Below, in pieces: positions 32,739-41,649 of a stretch of 42,941 bases of DNA. The translations under genes were made by a program, and so were the position numbers. Numbering within the stretch: position 1 is the stretch's first letter; every line of letters begins with the position of its first letter. This stretch comes from a virus: positions 1 to 42,941 of IMG/VR virus record IMGVR_UViG_3300024999_000190; one strand, given 5' to 3'. The notes under the pieces were generated by a model. That model ran no database searches. It had not been told where the DNA came from and saw only the letters and a program-made list of their open reading frames with translations.

Positions 32739-34861
32739 ATGTCAGATATGATCCAAATTAATATACAAGCGATATTAACTGAGAGTTCACAAAAAAAAAT
32801 ACTGTCAGATATAGAAAGCATAAGGACTAAACTCAAAGAAAAACCATTTGAAATTAAGATTGAAACAAATAGCACCGAGCTGAATGCACTCGCATCAAAA
32901 ATACAATCTATTGGTAGTGAAATTAATAAACCAATAAAAGTCAATGTAGATTCTAGTGGCGTTGATAAACTTACTGAGAAATTTAAAGTATTTAGAGATA
33001 TTTCTGGAAATGATATAGAAAAAATTAGTTCAAAAACTAAAGAGTTTACCAATAATTTAGGACAAGGCGTTAAAGAAGTCCAATCATTTAAAACCGTAAT
33101 AAGTGAAACTGGAAGCATTACAACTTCTTTAGCAGATAAGACAGTAATATATACAGATAATTTAAAAATGGCTAGGAATGAAGCTACAAAACTGGCGAAT
33201 GCTATTGGTATTGCAAACGAAAAGTCGCAATTAAGAGTTGCAACTCAGAATAAGGCAAATAATTTAGCACAGAATTCAGCTATAAACAACGCTATGGATG
33301 ATAATTACGCCCAATCTAAAAAAGCAGAACAAGCAAGGATTAAAGCCAAACAACAAGCGAGTGATGAAGCAAGAAGAATAATTGTCACAGAAGAAAATCA
33401 GAGAATAGCAATAACTACAGAATCTCAAAAAAGAATTGAAAGACAAATTTTAGGTAGTAATGAGTCTATATCTGATCAGCAAAAAAGAATAAATTCTGTC
33501 AATGCGAATAATTATGAACAAGTTTGGTTAAAAGCATTCCAAAGAGTAGAGGCGGAAGAATTAAGATTAGCTAATCAAATGGGAAGAATGAATGAATCTT
33601 CTCAGACTAGGGTTTCTACTCAAAATACTAGAAGTGATTTGGCGCAAAACACGGCAATTAATAACGCTTCTGATTCTGCTTATATTCAAGCACAAAGGGA
33701 TGAACAAGCAAGACTTAGAGCGCATCAAGAAGCAAGTGACACGGCAAGAAGGATGACTATTGCTGAAGAAAATCAACGAGTTGCAACTACGACCAACGCT
33801 CAAAGACGTATTGAACAAGCAATTTTAGGATCTAATGAAACCATTGCTCAACAACAAACTAGGATGAATTCATCACAAGCAAATGGATATAGATATGAGC
33901 AAATGTTTTTGCAAGCAGGAAGAGAACGCGAAGCATTAGATATAAGGAATGCGGAAATAGAAAGTCGGCAGACAGCCAATCAACAAAGAGAACTAATAGT
34001 AGAGAGAGAGCAAACAGCAGAATTGCAAAGACAAGTAGCTCTATATCAAGAAAGGTTAAATCTCTCTATTCGTAATATGCAAGCACAATATGGAAGTTCG
34101 GCAAGAACCCCTGCTGTACAGTCTTCAATTGGTGCAATTCAAGCATCTTCTAGTGGTTTAAATAGTGTTGTAGATGCTGAAGCTTTTAGAGTTCAAACTG
34201 CATCAATAAATACAGCATTAAGTACTGTTAGAACTGGATTAAACGAAACTCGTGCCGCATCTAATAATTTTGCAACGGATTTAATAAAAAATGCTGGTAA
34301 AATGTTAACTTGGGGGTTAGTCGGCGGAATTATATTTGGAAGTTTAAGACAAATAAAGGAAGGATTTTCCTTTATTAATGATCTCGACAAATCTATGACG
34401 AATATCCAAATGATCACAGGTAGAACAAGGGATTCTATTCCAGAAATGACCAAAGCCTACGCAGATTTAGCTACTCAACTTCATTCTACAACAGCTGAAG
34501 TAATGGCATCTGCGGAAGAGTTTCTGAGGGCAGGCCACAACCAAGAAGAGACAATTAAGTTAATTCAAGCGTCTACCGTAATGGGAGCTATTGCTGGTCA
34601 AGACTCTAAATCATCAGCAGACCAATTAATAGCAATCACCAATGGTTTTAAAATGAATGCAGATGAAGCTATAGATGTAGTCGATAAATTGACAACAGTA
34701 GACAATATGAGTGCTACTTCGACAAAAGAATTAGGAACTGCGTTGGAAAGAACTTCAGTATCGGCACAGATGGCTGGGAGCAGTTTTTCAGAATTGGTTT
34801 CATATATAGCCACCGTAAGTAGCGTCAGTAGAAAGAGTGCGTCAAGTATTGGTGAATCCTT
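32739..34861 (+). CDS. Tape measure protein, exon 1
   Basis: Residues 1-707 and two bases of codon 708 of an 1833-residue tape measure. ATG 32739 is chosen; GAGGAG at 32721-32726 touches an upstream in-frame TTG. Residues 160-410 are coiled coil with a tandem duplication of 125-residue period (RVATQN near 167, RVSTQN near 292). From about 545 the TP901-type tape-measure domain begins (FINDLDKSMTNIQMITGRT, DKLTTVDNMSA). The unspliced frame continues into the intron and stops at 34886 after NVGGLVA, which does not match the family. The 5' splice site after 34861 is set by P1 pairing and by the restored protein sequence. The product sets tail length. Confidence 0.88.
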
Positions 34862-34999
34862 TAATGTTGGAGGCTTAGTAGCATAATACATAAACTACTA
34901 AGAAAATTCTCTCTAATTGACTTGGAAGTCCCGTGGTGGGACGACAGGGGGCAATGTTTTAATAATTTATAGTCAATAAATAATTATAGTATGTGGTAG

Positions 35000-35008
35000 T
35001 GCTATAAT
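35000..35008 (+). promoter_or_regulatory. Extended -10 promoter for intron ORF
   Basis: TGCTATAAT (35000-35008) is an extended -10 element 15 bases before the TTG start of the intron endonuclease, followed by an AAAGGA ribosome binding site. It has no good -35, which extended -10 promoters can lack. It would allow expression before late transcription. Confidence 0.45.
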
Positions 35009-35023
35009 AGAAAGGATGAAATA

Positions 35024-35844
35024 TTGCTATTAACAAAAGAAGTGGAGGTTAGCGTGGGAGGAAAAAGCGCAAAATATTACGAGGAACTTAATTATAAAAT
35101 ACCAAAAAGAAAAGATAAGTATGGAAATATTAGAGTAAAGCATGGTACTACTATACTTGTAAAAATTGAAGATTTGCAAAAGGTAGCGAAGTTAATGTGG
35201 AAGTATTGTGTGACTATTGTAATAAAAATATTTCAATAAAGACATATAAATCATATTTAAAAGCTAGAAAAATAATTTCTAAAGACTGCTGTTCTAAATG
35301 TCAACCTTTAAAATCTAATGAATCAAATATGTTAAATTACGGGGTAGAAAATGCGTCACAACGAGAAGATATAAAATTAAAAAAGGAACAGACTAATATA
35401 ATTAATTGTAGTGAAACAAATCATACAAAATCTAAAGAGTATCGCAAAAATCACTCTAAAGAAAATCATCCAAATTGGAAGGGTGGTGTTAAGGCGGAAT
35501 CTGATTTGATAAGAAATTCACTCGAATATAAGCAATGGAGAAATAATGTTTTTAATCGTGATAATTATACTTGTCAGTGTTGCGGAGATAGCAAAGGTGG
35601 TAATTTAGAAGCTCATCATTTTAAGAATTTTATTGATAATGAGGATTTAAGATTTGAATTAGGTAATGGTATTACTCTTTGTAATGAATGTCATAATCCA
35701 AATAAAAAGTATAGTTTTCATAATGTATATAGAACCCATAATAATACAATAGAGCAATTATATGAATACATAAATAACTATAAAGAAATTAAAAAGAATG
35801 ATTTGCCACAATCATCTTTTTACGAATTATTAAAACAAGCCTGA
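35024..35844 (+). pseudogene. Intron-encoded HNH endonuclease, frameshifted
   Basis: From TTG 35024 the frame reads the shared N-terminal module (LLLTKEVEVS to ILVKIEDLQK). At the A-run 35178-35181 one A appears to be missing; adding it continues into KGSEVNVEVLCDYCN and the rest of the protein in the frame of 35197-35844. That part has CDYC and CCSKC knuckles, a NHPNWKGG motif, and a classical HNH domain (CQCCG, LEAHHF, ITLCNECHN). The full protein would be about 273 residues. The end of the gene overlaps the P6 and J6/7 parts of the intron core. Broken by one base unless this is a sequencing error or natural frameshifting. Confidence 0.8.
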
Positions 35845-36010
35845 ACGACTAAACGAGAGAACCCCATTTTATTATGGGGATGCGATAGTCTGCACTCCTC
35901 TATATACCATACATTAAAGGGGAGAAGAAGGGTCAAGTGTAAAGACACTTTAAAGAAGAACCTTTCTCGCCTATATGTTTTAACATATAGGTCATAAAAG
36001 TAACAGATAG

Positions 36011-36030
36011 CAAAACCATATTCTCTAGGT
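36011..36030 (+). CDS. Tape measure protein, 20-nt micro-exon 2
   Basis: Twenty bases between two group I introns. Joined to exon 1 (TT|C) they encode the last base of F708, then K-T-I-F-S-R (709-714), and give the first base of F715 (T|TT). KTIFSR followed by FQDVKGGKN is the expected conserved segment of TP901-type tape measures, missing from both flanking open frames. The exon is preceded by G36010 and ends in T36030, as group I splicing needs. Confidence 0.85.
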
Positions 36031-36307
36031 AATTTTGTTGCCTCGTATGACAGTAATGTCATATAGAAATCTCGTGAACCTGTAAATACAGGGTGTGTCT
36101 TTTTAAAAGATGCTAACGATGAAACCCTAACGTAAAGTCGAGGGTAATATCGTGCCAAGCTTGAATAGAAATATTCTTGAAGGTGTAACGACTATCCTGA
36201 AAGGGAGTACATTGTGGATGAAATGCCACTTTGGAAGCGCGAGACATCCTACTTTTATTAGAGGATGAAGATATAGTCTGTACCATATGAAAATATGGAA
36301 GAATATG
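36031..36307 (+). ncRNA. Group I intron B in tape measure gene, ORF-less
   Basis: A 277-nt group I intron. P1 pairs exon AGGT (36027-36030) with GCCT (36040-36043). P2 is TATGACA/TGTCATA. P3 is TCTCGTG (36070-36076) with CGCGAGA (36238-36244). P4 is ACGAT/ATCGT (36116-36120, 36149-36153) and P5 is CCCT/AGGG. P7 is GACTA (36190-36194) with TAGTC (36274-36278). P8 is CATCCT/AGGATG. P9 is CCATAT-GAAA-ATATGG (36283-36298). The terminal base is G36307. J3/4 looks longer than usual. ATG 36295 lies in P9 and is not a gene start. Confidence 0.86.
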
Positions 36308-39300
36308 TTCAAGATGTAAAAGGCGGTAAAAACTTCGATGCTAATAATGAAGACATTTCAAACGTAGAGAGAGACTTCAAAAAATATGCAGACATTTCTA
36401 TAAGGGAAACATCTGGAGAGTTTAAGGATTTTTCGATAGTTATAGATTCGCTTTCCAAAAAATGGAATACTCTTTCGGAAGTCGAACAATCAGCTACAGC
36501 CAAGGCGTTGGCGGGTACGAGACAAAGAGAGAATTTCCTAATCCTTATGAACAATATGGATACAGCATTAAAATTGCAATCTGCCCAACTAGATTCAAGC
36601 GGATCAAGTATGACTCGTTACGGAGAGTTTGCAAAATCAACAGAAGCAAAATTAAATGATTTGACAAATGCGGTTCAGAAAATTTGGCTGAATTTATTAT
36701 CATCAGATTTCATTAATGATACAATTGAAGGAATGACTAAATTTGTTAATGTTATTGATAGTGTAACTTCAACTTTCGGGGGATTAACTACTGCAATATA
36801 TATAACAGTTGCGGCATTAGCAATATTTAAAAGCCAAGCAATTGCTGGTGTAATATCAGGCGTTTCGCAATGGGTTATAAGTTTTGGTTTAGCAGAAACA
36901 GCTTCATTAGGTTTATCAATGGGTATTAAAGCATTGTCAACTGCTGTGTTAGGATTGATTGCAAATCCAATTTTTTTAGCTATTGCTGCTGTAGGAGCAT
37001 TAACGTATGCATTTGTTTCTTATGCTAATCATCAACAAAAAGTTAAAGAACAATTAGAAGCAACGGGAAAGGCACAAACTGATTTCACCAAATCTCTTGA
37101 AGATTTTCAAAACACTTTAGATCCAAAAAAAATAGATGATATGGCTACATCTTTAGAAAATTTAAAAAAAAGCACAGATTATGATGAGACTATTAAAAAA
37201 ATACAAAAATTAAAAGACGAAATAGCAGGATTGGAAAATGCTAAAAAAATAGAACCTGCTATGAAAATATCTTCCAATGTGGAAGCAAAAACCAAAGAAA
37301 TAGAAACATTAACAGCATCTCTTAAACCATATACTGATGCACAAGCTAAATTTAATGAACAACAAAAAATATCCACAACACTTGATTATGAATCTGTTCA
37401 AGCAGGGAATAAAAAAATAGCACTAAAGATTCGTGAAAACGAGTCTAACAAACAATTGATTGATAGTTATCAAAAAGTTCATGATAAAATAGCACAAGGA
37501 AATGAACTAACAAAAGAAGAAGCAAATTTAAATCAAAAGATGATTGACAAATATCCTGAATATACAAAAGTGCTGAACGACAAAACAACTGCTGTTGGTA
37601 TCGATATCGAAGCTTTAAAACTAAATCAGACTGCTGAAGAAGCATTGGCAATAGTTTCATTTAATGCTATGAAAACAAAAGCAGAATCAAGTGCATTAGC
37701 AACAAAACAAATAATTGCAGATACAGAAGCTAGAATACATGCAATTCAAGCAGAAATAGATGCTCTTCAAGGTAAAAATGAAGCAATGGGATCTGCCAAT
37801 GCAAACGTTCAGTATCAAAAATTATTAGAACAAGGCTCTGCTCAGACTTTTATGGAGTTCAAAAATGGAACTATTTTTAATGATACTATTACTCCTAAAC
37901 TAAAAATAGATTTAAGTGGTGCATGGGGTCAATTACAGACAGCAAAACAAACTCTTGGTGCTTGGAATACATTATCTGGTATGAGTATGGATGATTTAAA
38001 AAAAAGTGCTTCTAACGGTAGCGGTAGTAGTTTTGATCCTCCAAATACAGGTTCTTCTCCTAAAGAAAAAGCATCTCCAACATCATCAATAGCAGAACAA
38101 GTTTCAATAGAAGAATCACTTATTCGCTCATTTAATACTCAAGCAGAAATGACAGCAGAACAAGGTAAGCTTCTAGAAAAACAAATTGCTACTGCTAAAT
38201 CTGCTAATGACTATAATTTACAATTGTCTCTCACAAATGATTTAATAAAGAATCAAAAACTTCAAATTACACAATTGGGAGAAGCAAAGTCAAAAATAGA
38301 AGCAGAATTCGTAAAAGTATCTACTCAATCTGGATTTCAAAACACATCTCAATTTGTTGACGCTCAAGGTGAAGTCACATTATATTATCAAAATCTATGG
38401 AATGCTTCATCTGTAGAAACTCAAAAACAACTTTCTGCAACGTTTGATAAATTGTCAAAACTTCAAAAAGCATGGAAAGATAATTCCACGTCTGTATTAG
38501 AATTAGCTGATTCCCAAAAATCCCTCCAACAATCTCTCCTAGATATCAAAGGCGAAATAGCAGATCAAACAATCCAAACTCTAAAAGATTCATTAAAAAA
38601 GCAAGAAGAATTAACCCTAGCATCAATAGAAACAGAACAAACAGCACTTGAAACTTCTCATCAGAAAAAATTAGACATCCTAGATGAAGAAGCAACTGCA
38701 TATGAAGATTCTATCAACAAACAAATCGATGCAATTGATAAACTCTCATCTGCTGAAGATTATAACAAAAATCTTAAAAAATCTCAATCTGAAGCACAAG
38801 GTATCCAAAATCAAATTAATATCTTATCCAAAGACACTTCTATTTCAGGAAAATCTAAACTTGCTGATCTTCAAAAGCAACTCGCAGAGAAAAACTCATC
38901 TATTGATGACATGCAAACTGATCATACAAATACTCTTCGTAAACAAAATCTTCAAGATCAACTTGCAGATTATAAAAAAGATATTGATGCAAAGAAAAAG
39001 GCAGAAAATACCAAATATGATTTAAAGAAATCTGAATTAGATGCAGAAAAAGTTGCTACAGAAACAACATTCAATGAACTCATGAATAATGAAAGGTATT
39101 GGGCAGAACAACGTTTATTAATCATTAATGGTAATATTGATGCAATTAAATTGTCTCTTGCTGCTTTTTATGAAGAATTCACCAAAGATATCACAGGTAA
39201 AGCAGATTTAATCAAAGGATCATTTGAAGAAATTAAAAATATCATAGATGATATTAAAAATTCGGCAGGTAATTTAGATGGAATAAATATGTCCATGAGT

Positions 39301-39666
39301 ACAAGTGATTCTATGGGTTCTGCTTATTCTGGTGCATTAACTCCATCATGGGGTTCTGGTGGAAAATCAATGATTGTCCATCAAAATGAATTAATTCTAA
39401 ATGCAACAGAAACATCAAAATTCTTCAAAATAGCAGACATTCTATCAAAAATTGATGTGCCGAATATACTAAAAAGTATATCTCTTCCAACATTAAATAT
39501 TCCATCATTCCAAATGCCACAACTGGCAAATAATATCACAACTTCAACTGTAAATAATTTAAATCCAGTGTTTAATCTTACGATTCCTTCTGGAACTAGT
39601 AAAAATCAAGCGAAGGAAATTGTAAAATTAGTTTATGCTGATTTAGTAAAAATGATTAAAAAATAA
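36308..39666 (+). CDS. Tape measure protein, exon 3
   Basis: Residues 715-1833. It opens FQDVKGGKN, then GEFKDFSIVIDSL and KALAGTRQRENFLILMNN, the conserved end of the TP901-type domain. A hydrophobic stretch from about 36790 to 37030 (AIYITVAALAIF to AIAAVGALTYAF) has several predicted membrane helices, usual in tape measures that act at the host membrane. The rest is long coiled coil (38100-39200) and a C-terminal region with IPSFQMPQLANN. Spliced length is 5502 nt, a multiple of three. A shorter open frame from ATG 36295 includes intron sequence and is not the real N-terminus. Confidence 0.9.
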
Positions 39667-39672
39667 ATAATA

Positions 39673-39707
39673 AAAGTAGAGAGAAGTCAAGCAAATCTCT
39701 CTACTTT
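39673..39707 (+). other. Long hairpin after the tape measure gene
   Basis: AAAGTAGAGAG (39673-39683) pairs with CTCTCTACTTT (39697-39707), 11 bp, 13-base loop, no T-run after it. Confidence 0.65.
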
Positions 39708-39738
39708 AAATTATGTCTAAATTTAATATGAAAATTTT

Positions 39739-39803
39739 AAGAGCAGATATATTGGAAGTCATGAGCCAATGAAAAATGTTCCTCAAGCATTCTGCTCTTT
39801 TTG
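39739..39803 (+). terminator. Terminator before the EDxHD endonuclease gene
   Basis: AAGAGCAGA (39739-39747) pairs with TCTGCTCTT (39791-39799), then TTTTG; an inner ATTGG/CCAAT stem (39751-39755, 39766-39770) occupies the loop. It is the second structure in this leader. Confidence 0.65.
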
Positions 39804-39852
39804 CTATGCAATTTTTGAGGATAATGATCAATTAATTTGAGGAGGTTGAAAA

Positions 39853-40827
39853 ATGTTAATTACTAAAGAAATTGTTACTAAATGGCGACCAAACAACAAA
39901 AATAATTTGGTTAACTTTGGATATTTGTTTACTAAAATGGGAGATAAAATATTAATTAAAATAGAGGATTTATCTTTAGGAAGTGGTATTGTGATAGAGT
40001 TTCAATGTGACTATTGTGGTAAAACCTTTCCTAGAACTTATGAAAATTACAACAGAAAACTTAAAAAGTCTATAATTAAAAAAGACTGTTGTATTAATTG
40101 CAAACATTCAAAAGTTATAGAAAGTTTAATTGAAACGTATGGAGTAACAAGTGTTCGCCAAATACCTGGAGTTAATGAAAAAATTAAGGCGACAAATATT
40201 GATAGGTATGGATATGAAATTCCTTCTAATTGTAAGGCAATAAAAGATAAAATTGAGACAACAAATTTGCTTAGATATGGTAGTAAATATGGATTATCTA
40301 ATCCAATAATTAGAGATAAAATAAATACAACAAATTTAAAACGATATGGATTCAAATCACCCACTCAAAATCCAATAATAAGAGAGAATACTAGACTTAC
40401 TCTTCAGAAAAGATATGGAGTTGATTTTATTGGATCTATACCCGGAGTAATTGAAAAAAGAGCAAAGACATTTTCTTTAAATGGAACGGTAAAAACATCT
40501 CAACAACAACTAACTGTATATAATATACTCCTAGAAAATAATTATGATGTAAAATTAAATTATGCCGTATCTAGATGTGTTTTAGATATAGCATTGATTA
40601 CTATAAATGATATAAAAATAAATATAGAATATGATGGACAATATTGGCACGATAAAAATAATGACAGGAAAAGAGACGAATTTCTTAAATCACAAGGGTG
40701 GAAAATATTAAGAATTAAAAGTGGACGTAAAATACCATCTTTAGAACAGTTAAAAGAATCTTTAGATAAATTAATCAATACTAAACAAAATTTTACTTCA
40801 ATAGTATTGGATGATTGGATATTATAA
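39853..40827 (+). CDS. Vsr-like (EDxHD) homing endonuclease with shared N-terminal module
   Basis: A 324-residue protein, ATG 39853 behind GAGGAGG. Residues 1-88 are the shared module (MLITKEIVTKW, CDYCG, CCINC). Residues 100-210 contain four repeats of the form T-x-x-RYG (DRYGYEIPS, LRYGSKYGLS, KRYGFKSPTQNP, KRYGVDFIG). The C-terminal domain has D245 (VLDIAL), E259 and D261 (IEYDGQYW), H266, D267, then RDEFLKSQGWKILRIKS: the Vsr/EDxHD pattern of enzymes such as I-Bth0305I. It lies between the tape measure and distal tail genes and appears intact. Confidence 0.88.
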   Translation: MLITKEIVTKWRPNNKNNLVNFGYLFTKMGDKILIKIEDLSLGSGIVIEFQCDYCGKTFPRTYENYNRKLKKSIIKKDCCINCKHSKVIESLIETYGVTSVRQIPGVNEKIKATNIDRYGYEIPSNCKAIKDKIETTNLLRYGSKYGLSNPIIRDKINTTNLKRYGFKSPTQNPIIRENTRLTLQKRYGVDFIGSIPGVIEKRAKTFSLNGTVKTSQQQLTVYNILLENNYDVKLNYAVSRCVLDIALITINDIKINIEYDGQYWHDKNNDRKRDEFLKSQGWKILRIKSGRKIPSLEQLKESLDKLINTKQNFTSIVLDDWIL

Positions 40828-40843
40828 TTGGAGGTAAAAAGTA

Positions 40844-41617
40844 ATGACAATAGCTGAGTCTCTTTATTTTATGTATGATGGAATTTCCAGTCAAGATATG
40901 GGTATAATTAATTGTTCTGTAGATGATAGTGGACTTAAATCTGAAACATTCTTTGCAGAATCAGAAATAAGAGAAGTGTATACTCGCTACAATAATCGTC
41001 CATTCTTTCAAGGAATATCTAGAAAACCAATCGTCTTACCTCTTCAATTTGCATTTTTAGAAAAATGGGACGATGAAAAACTCAGAAAAACTGCAAGATG
41101 GCTCTGCCAAGATTTCTATAAAGAAATGTCTTTCAGTGACAATCCTGACATTAAATATTATACAATTGCAAATAGTACAGTTGATATTGTACATAATTCT
41201 CTAAAGCAAGGCTATTTAAATTTATCTTTTAGAAATGTCGATTCCTATAAATATAGTTCTGTATTTTTATCACCCCTCTATGACTTATCTATAAACCCTA
41301 CATCTACTACTCTAAAATTTGTAAATAATGGAGATATTCCTTGCAAGCCATTTATCACAGTTCAAGTAATTTCTGGCACTAGTTTTTCTATTACTAATCT
41401 TTCTGATGGAGGAAATACAATTTCATTTTCAGGACTTCAAGTAAATGAAATTCTAGAAATTGATTGTGAAAATGAAGATATTAAAACTTCCATCCCATTA
41501 ACTTATCGTTATGATAAAATGTCTGGAGATTTTCTTTCCACAATTAGAGGTATTAATAGATTAAAAATTGTCGGTAATATTAAAATTCAATTCAAATACC
41601 AATTCAAATTACTGTAA
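40844..41617 (+). CDS. Distal tail protein (Dit, siphovirus tail family)
   Basis: A 257-residue protein, ATG 40844 behind GGAGG, 16 bases after the endonuclease stop. The N-terminal part (GIINCSVDDSGLKSE, RPFFQGISRKPIVLPLQF, WLCQDFYKEMSFSD) matches the siphovirus tail family that forms the hexameric ring joining the tube to the adsorption apparatus; the C-terminal galectin-like half follows (NNGDIPCKPFITVQV). Its place after the tape measure is standard. Confidence 0.87.
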   Translation: MTIAESLYFMYDGISSQDMGIINCSVDDSGLKSETFFAESEIREVYTRYNNRPFFQGISRKPIVLPLQFAFLEKWDDEKLRKTARWLCQDFYKEMSFSDNPDIKYYTIANSTVDIVHNSLKQGYLNLSFRNVDSYKYSSVFLSPLYDLSINPTSTTLKFVNNGDIPCKPFITVQVISGTSFSITNLSDGGNTISFSGLQVNEILEIDCENEDIKTSIPLTYRYDKMSGDFLSTIRGINRLKIVGNIKIQFKYQFKLL

Positions 41618-41649
41618 AATACACACTTCCGAAAGGAGAAAAATCATAA

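Larger units (their letters stand above)
34862..36010 (+). ncRNA. Group I intron A in tape measure gene, with endonuclease ORF
   Basis: A 1149-nt group I intron resembling the T4 td type. P1 pairs exon CCTT (ending 34861) with GAGG in the guide GGAGG (34869-34873), giving the U-G pair at the splice site. P3 is TTCTCTC (34907-34913) with GAGAGAA (35855-35861). P4 is ATTG/CAAT (34916-34919, 34952-34955). P6 is GTTTT/AAAAC (34956-34960, 35832-35836), with the endonuclease gene in its loop. P7 is GACTA (35847-35851) with TAGTC (35886-35890). P8 is CCCCAT/ATGGGG (35862-35867, 35874-35879). P9-type stems follow (CTCCTCT/AGGGGAG; AAGTGT/ACACTT; CTATATGT/ACATATAG). The last base is G36010. Confidence 0.88.

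Noticed and set aside
34863-34886. Tape measure ending at 34886 (NVGGLVA) as a truncated gene
   Set aside because: These codons are the P1 loop and guide sequence of intron A, not family sequence.
35175-35185. Programmed -1 frameshift in the intron endonuclease
   Set aside because: The site (CAAAAGG) is not a standard slippery heptamer and no clear downstream pseudoknot was found; a one-base loss is simpler.
36295-36310. ATG 36295 as the start of a separate downstream tape measure protein
   Set aside because: It lies in the P9 hairpin of intron B; splicing at G36307 gives the conserved junction FQDVKGGKN.
38684-39025. 113-codon lysine-rich frame inside tape measure exon 3
   Set aside because: Shadow frame of the coiled-coil region without a ribosome binding site.
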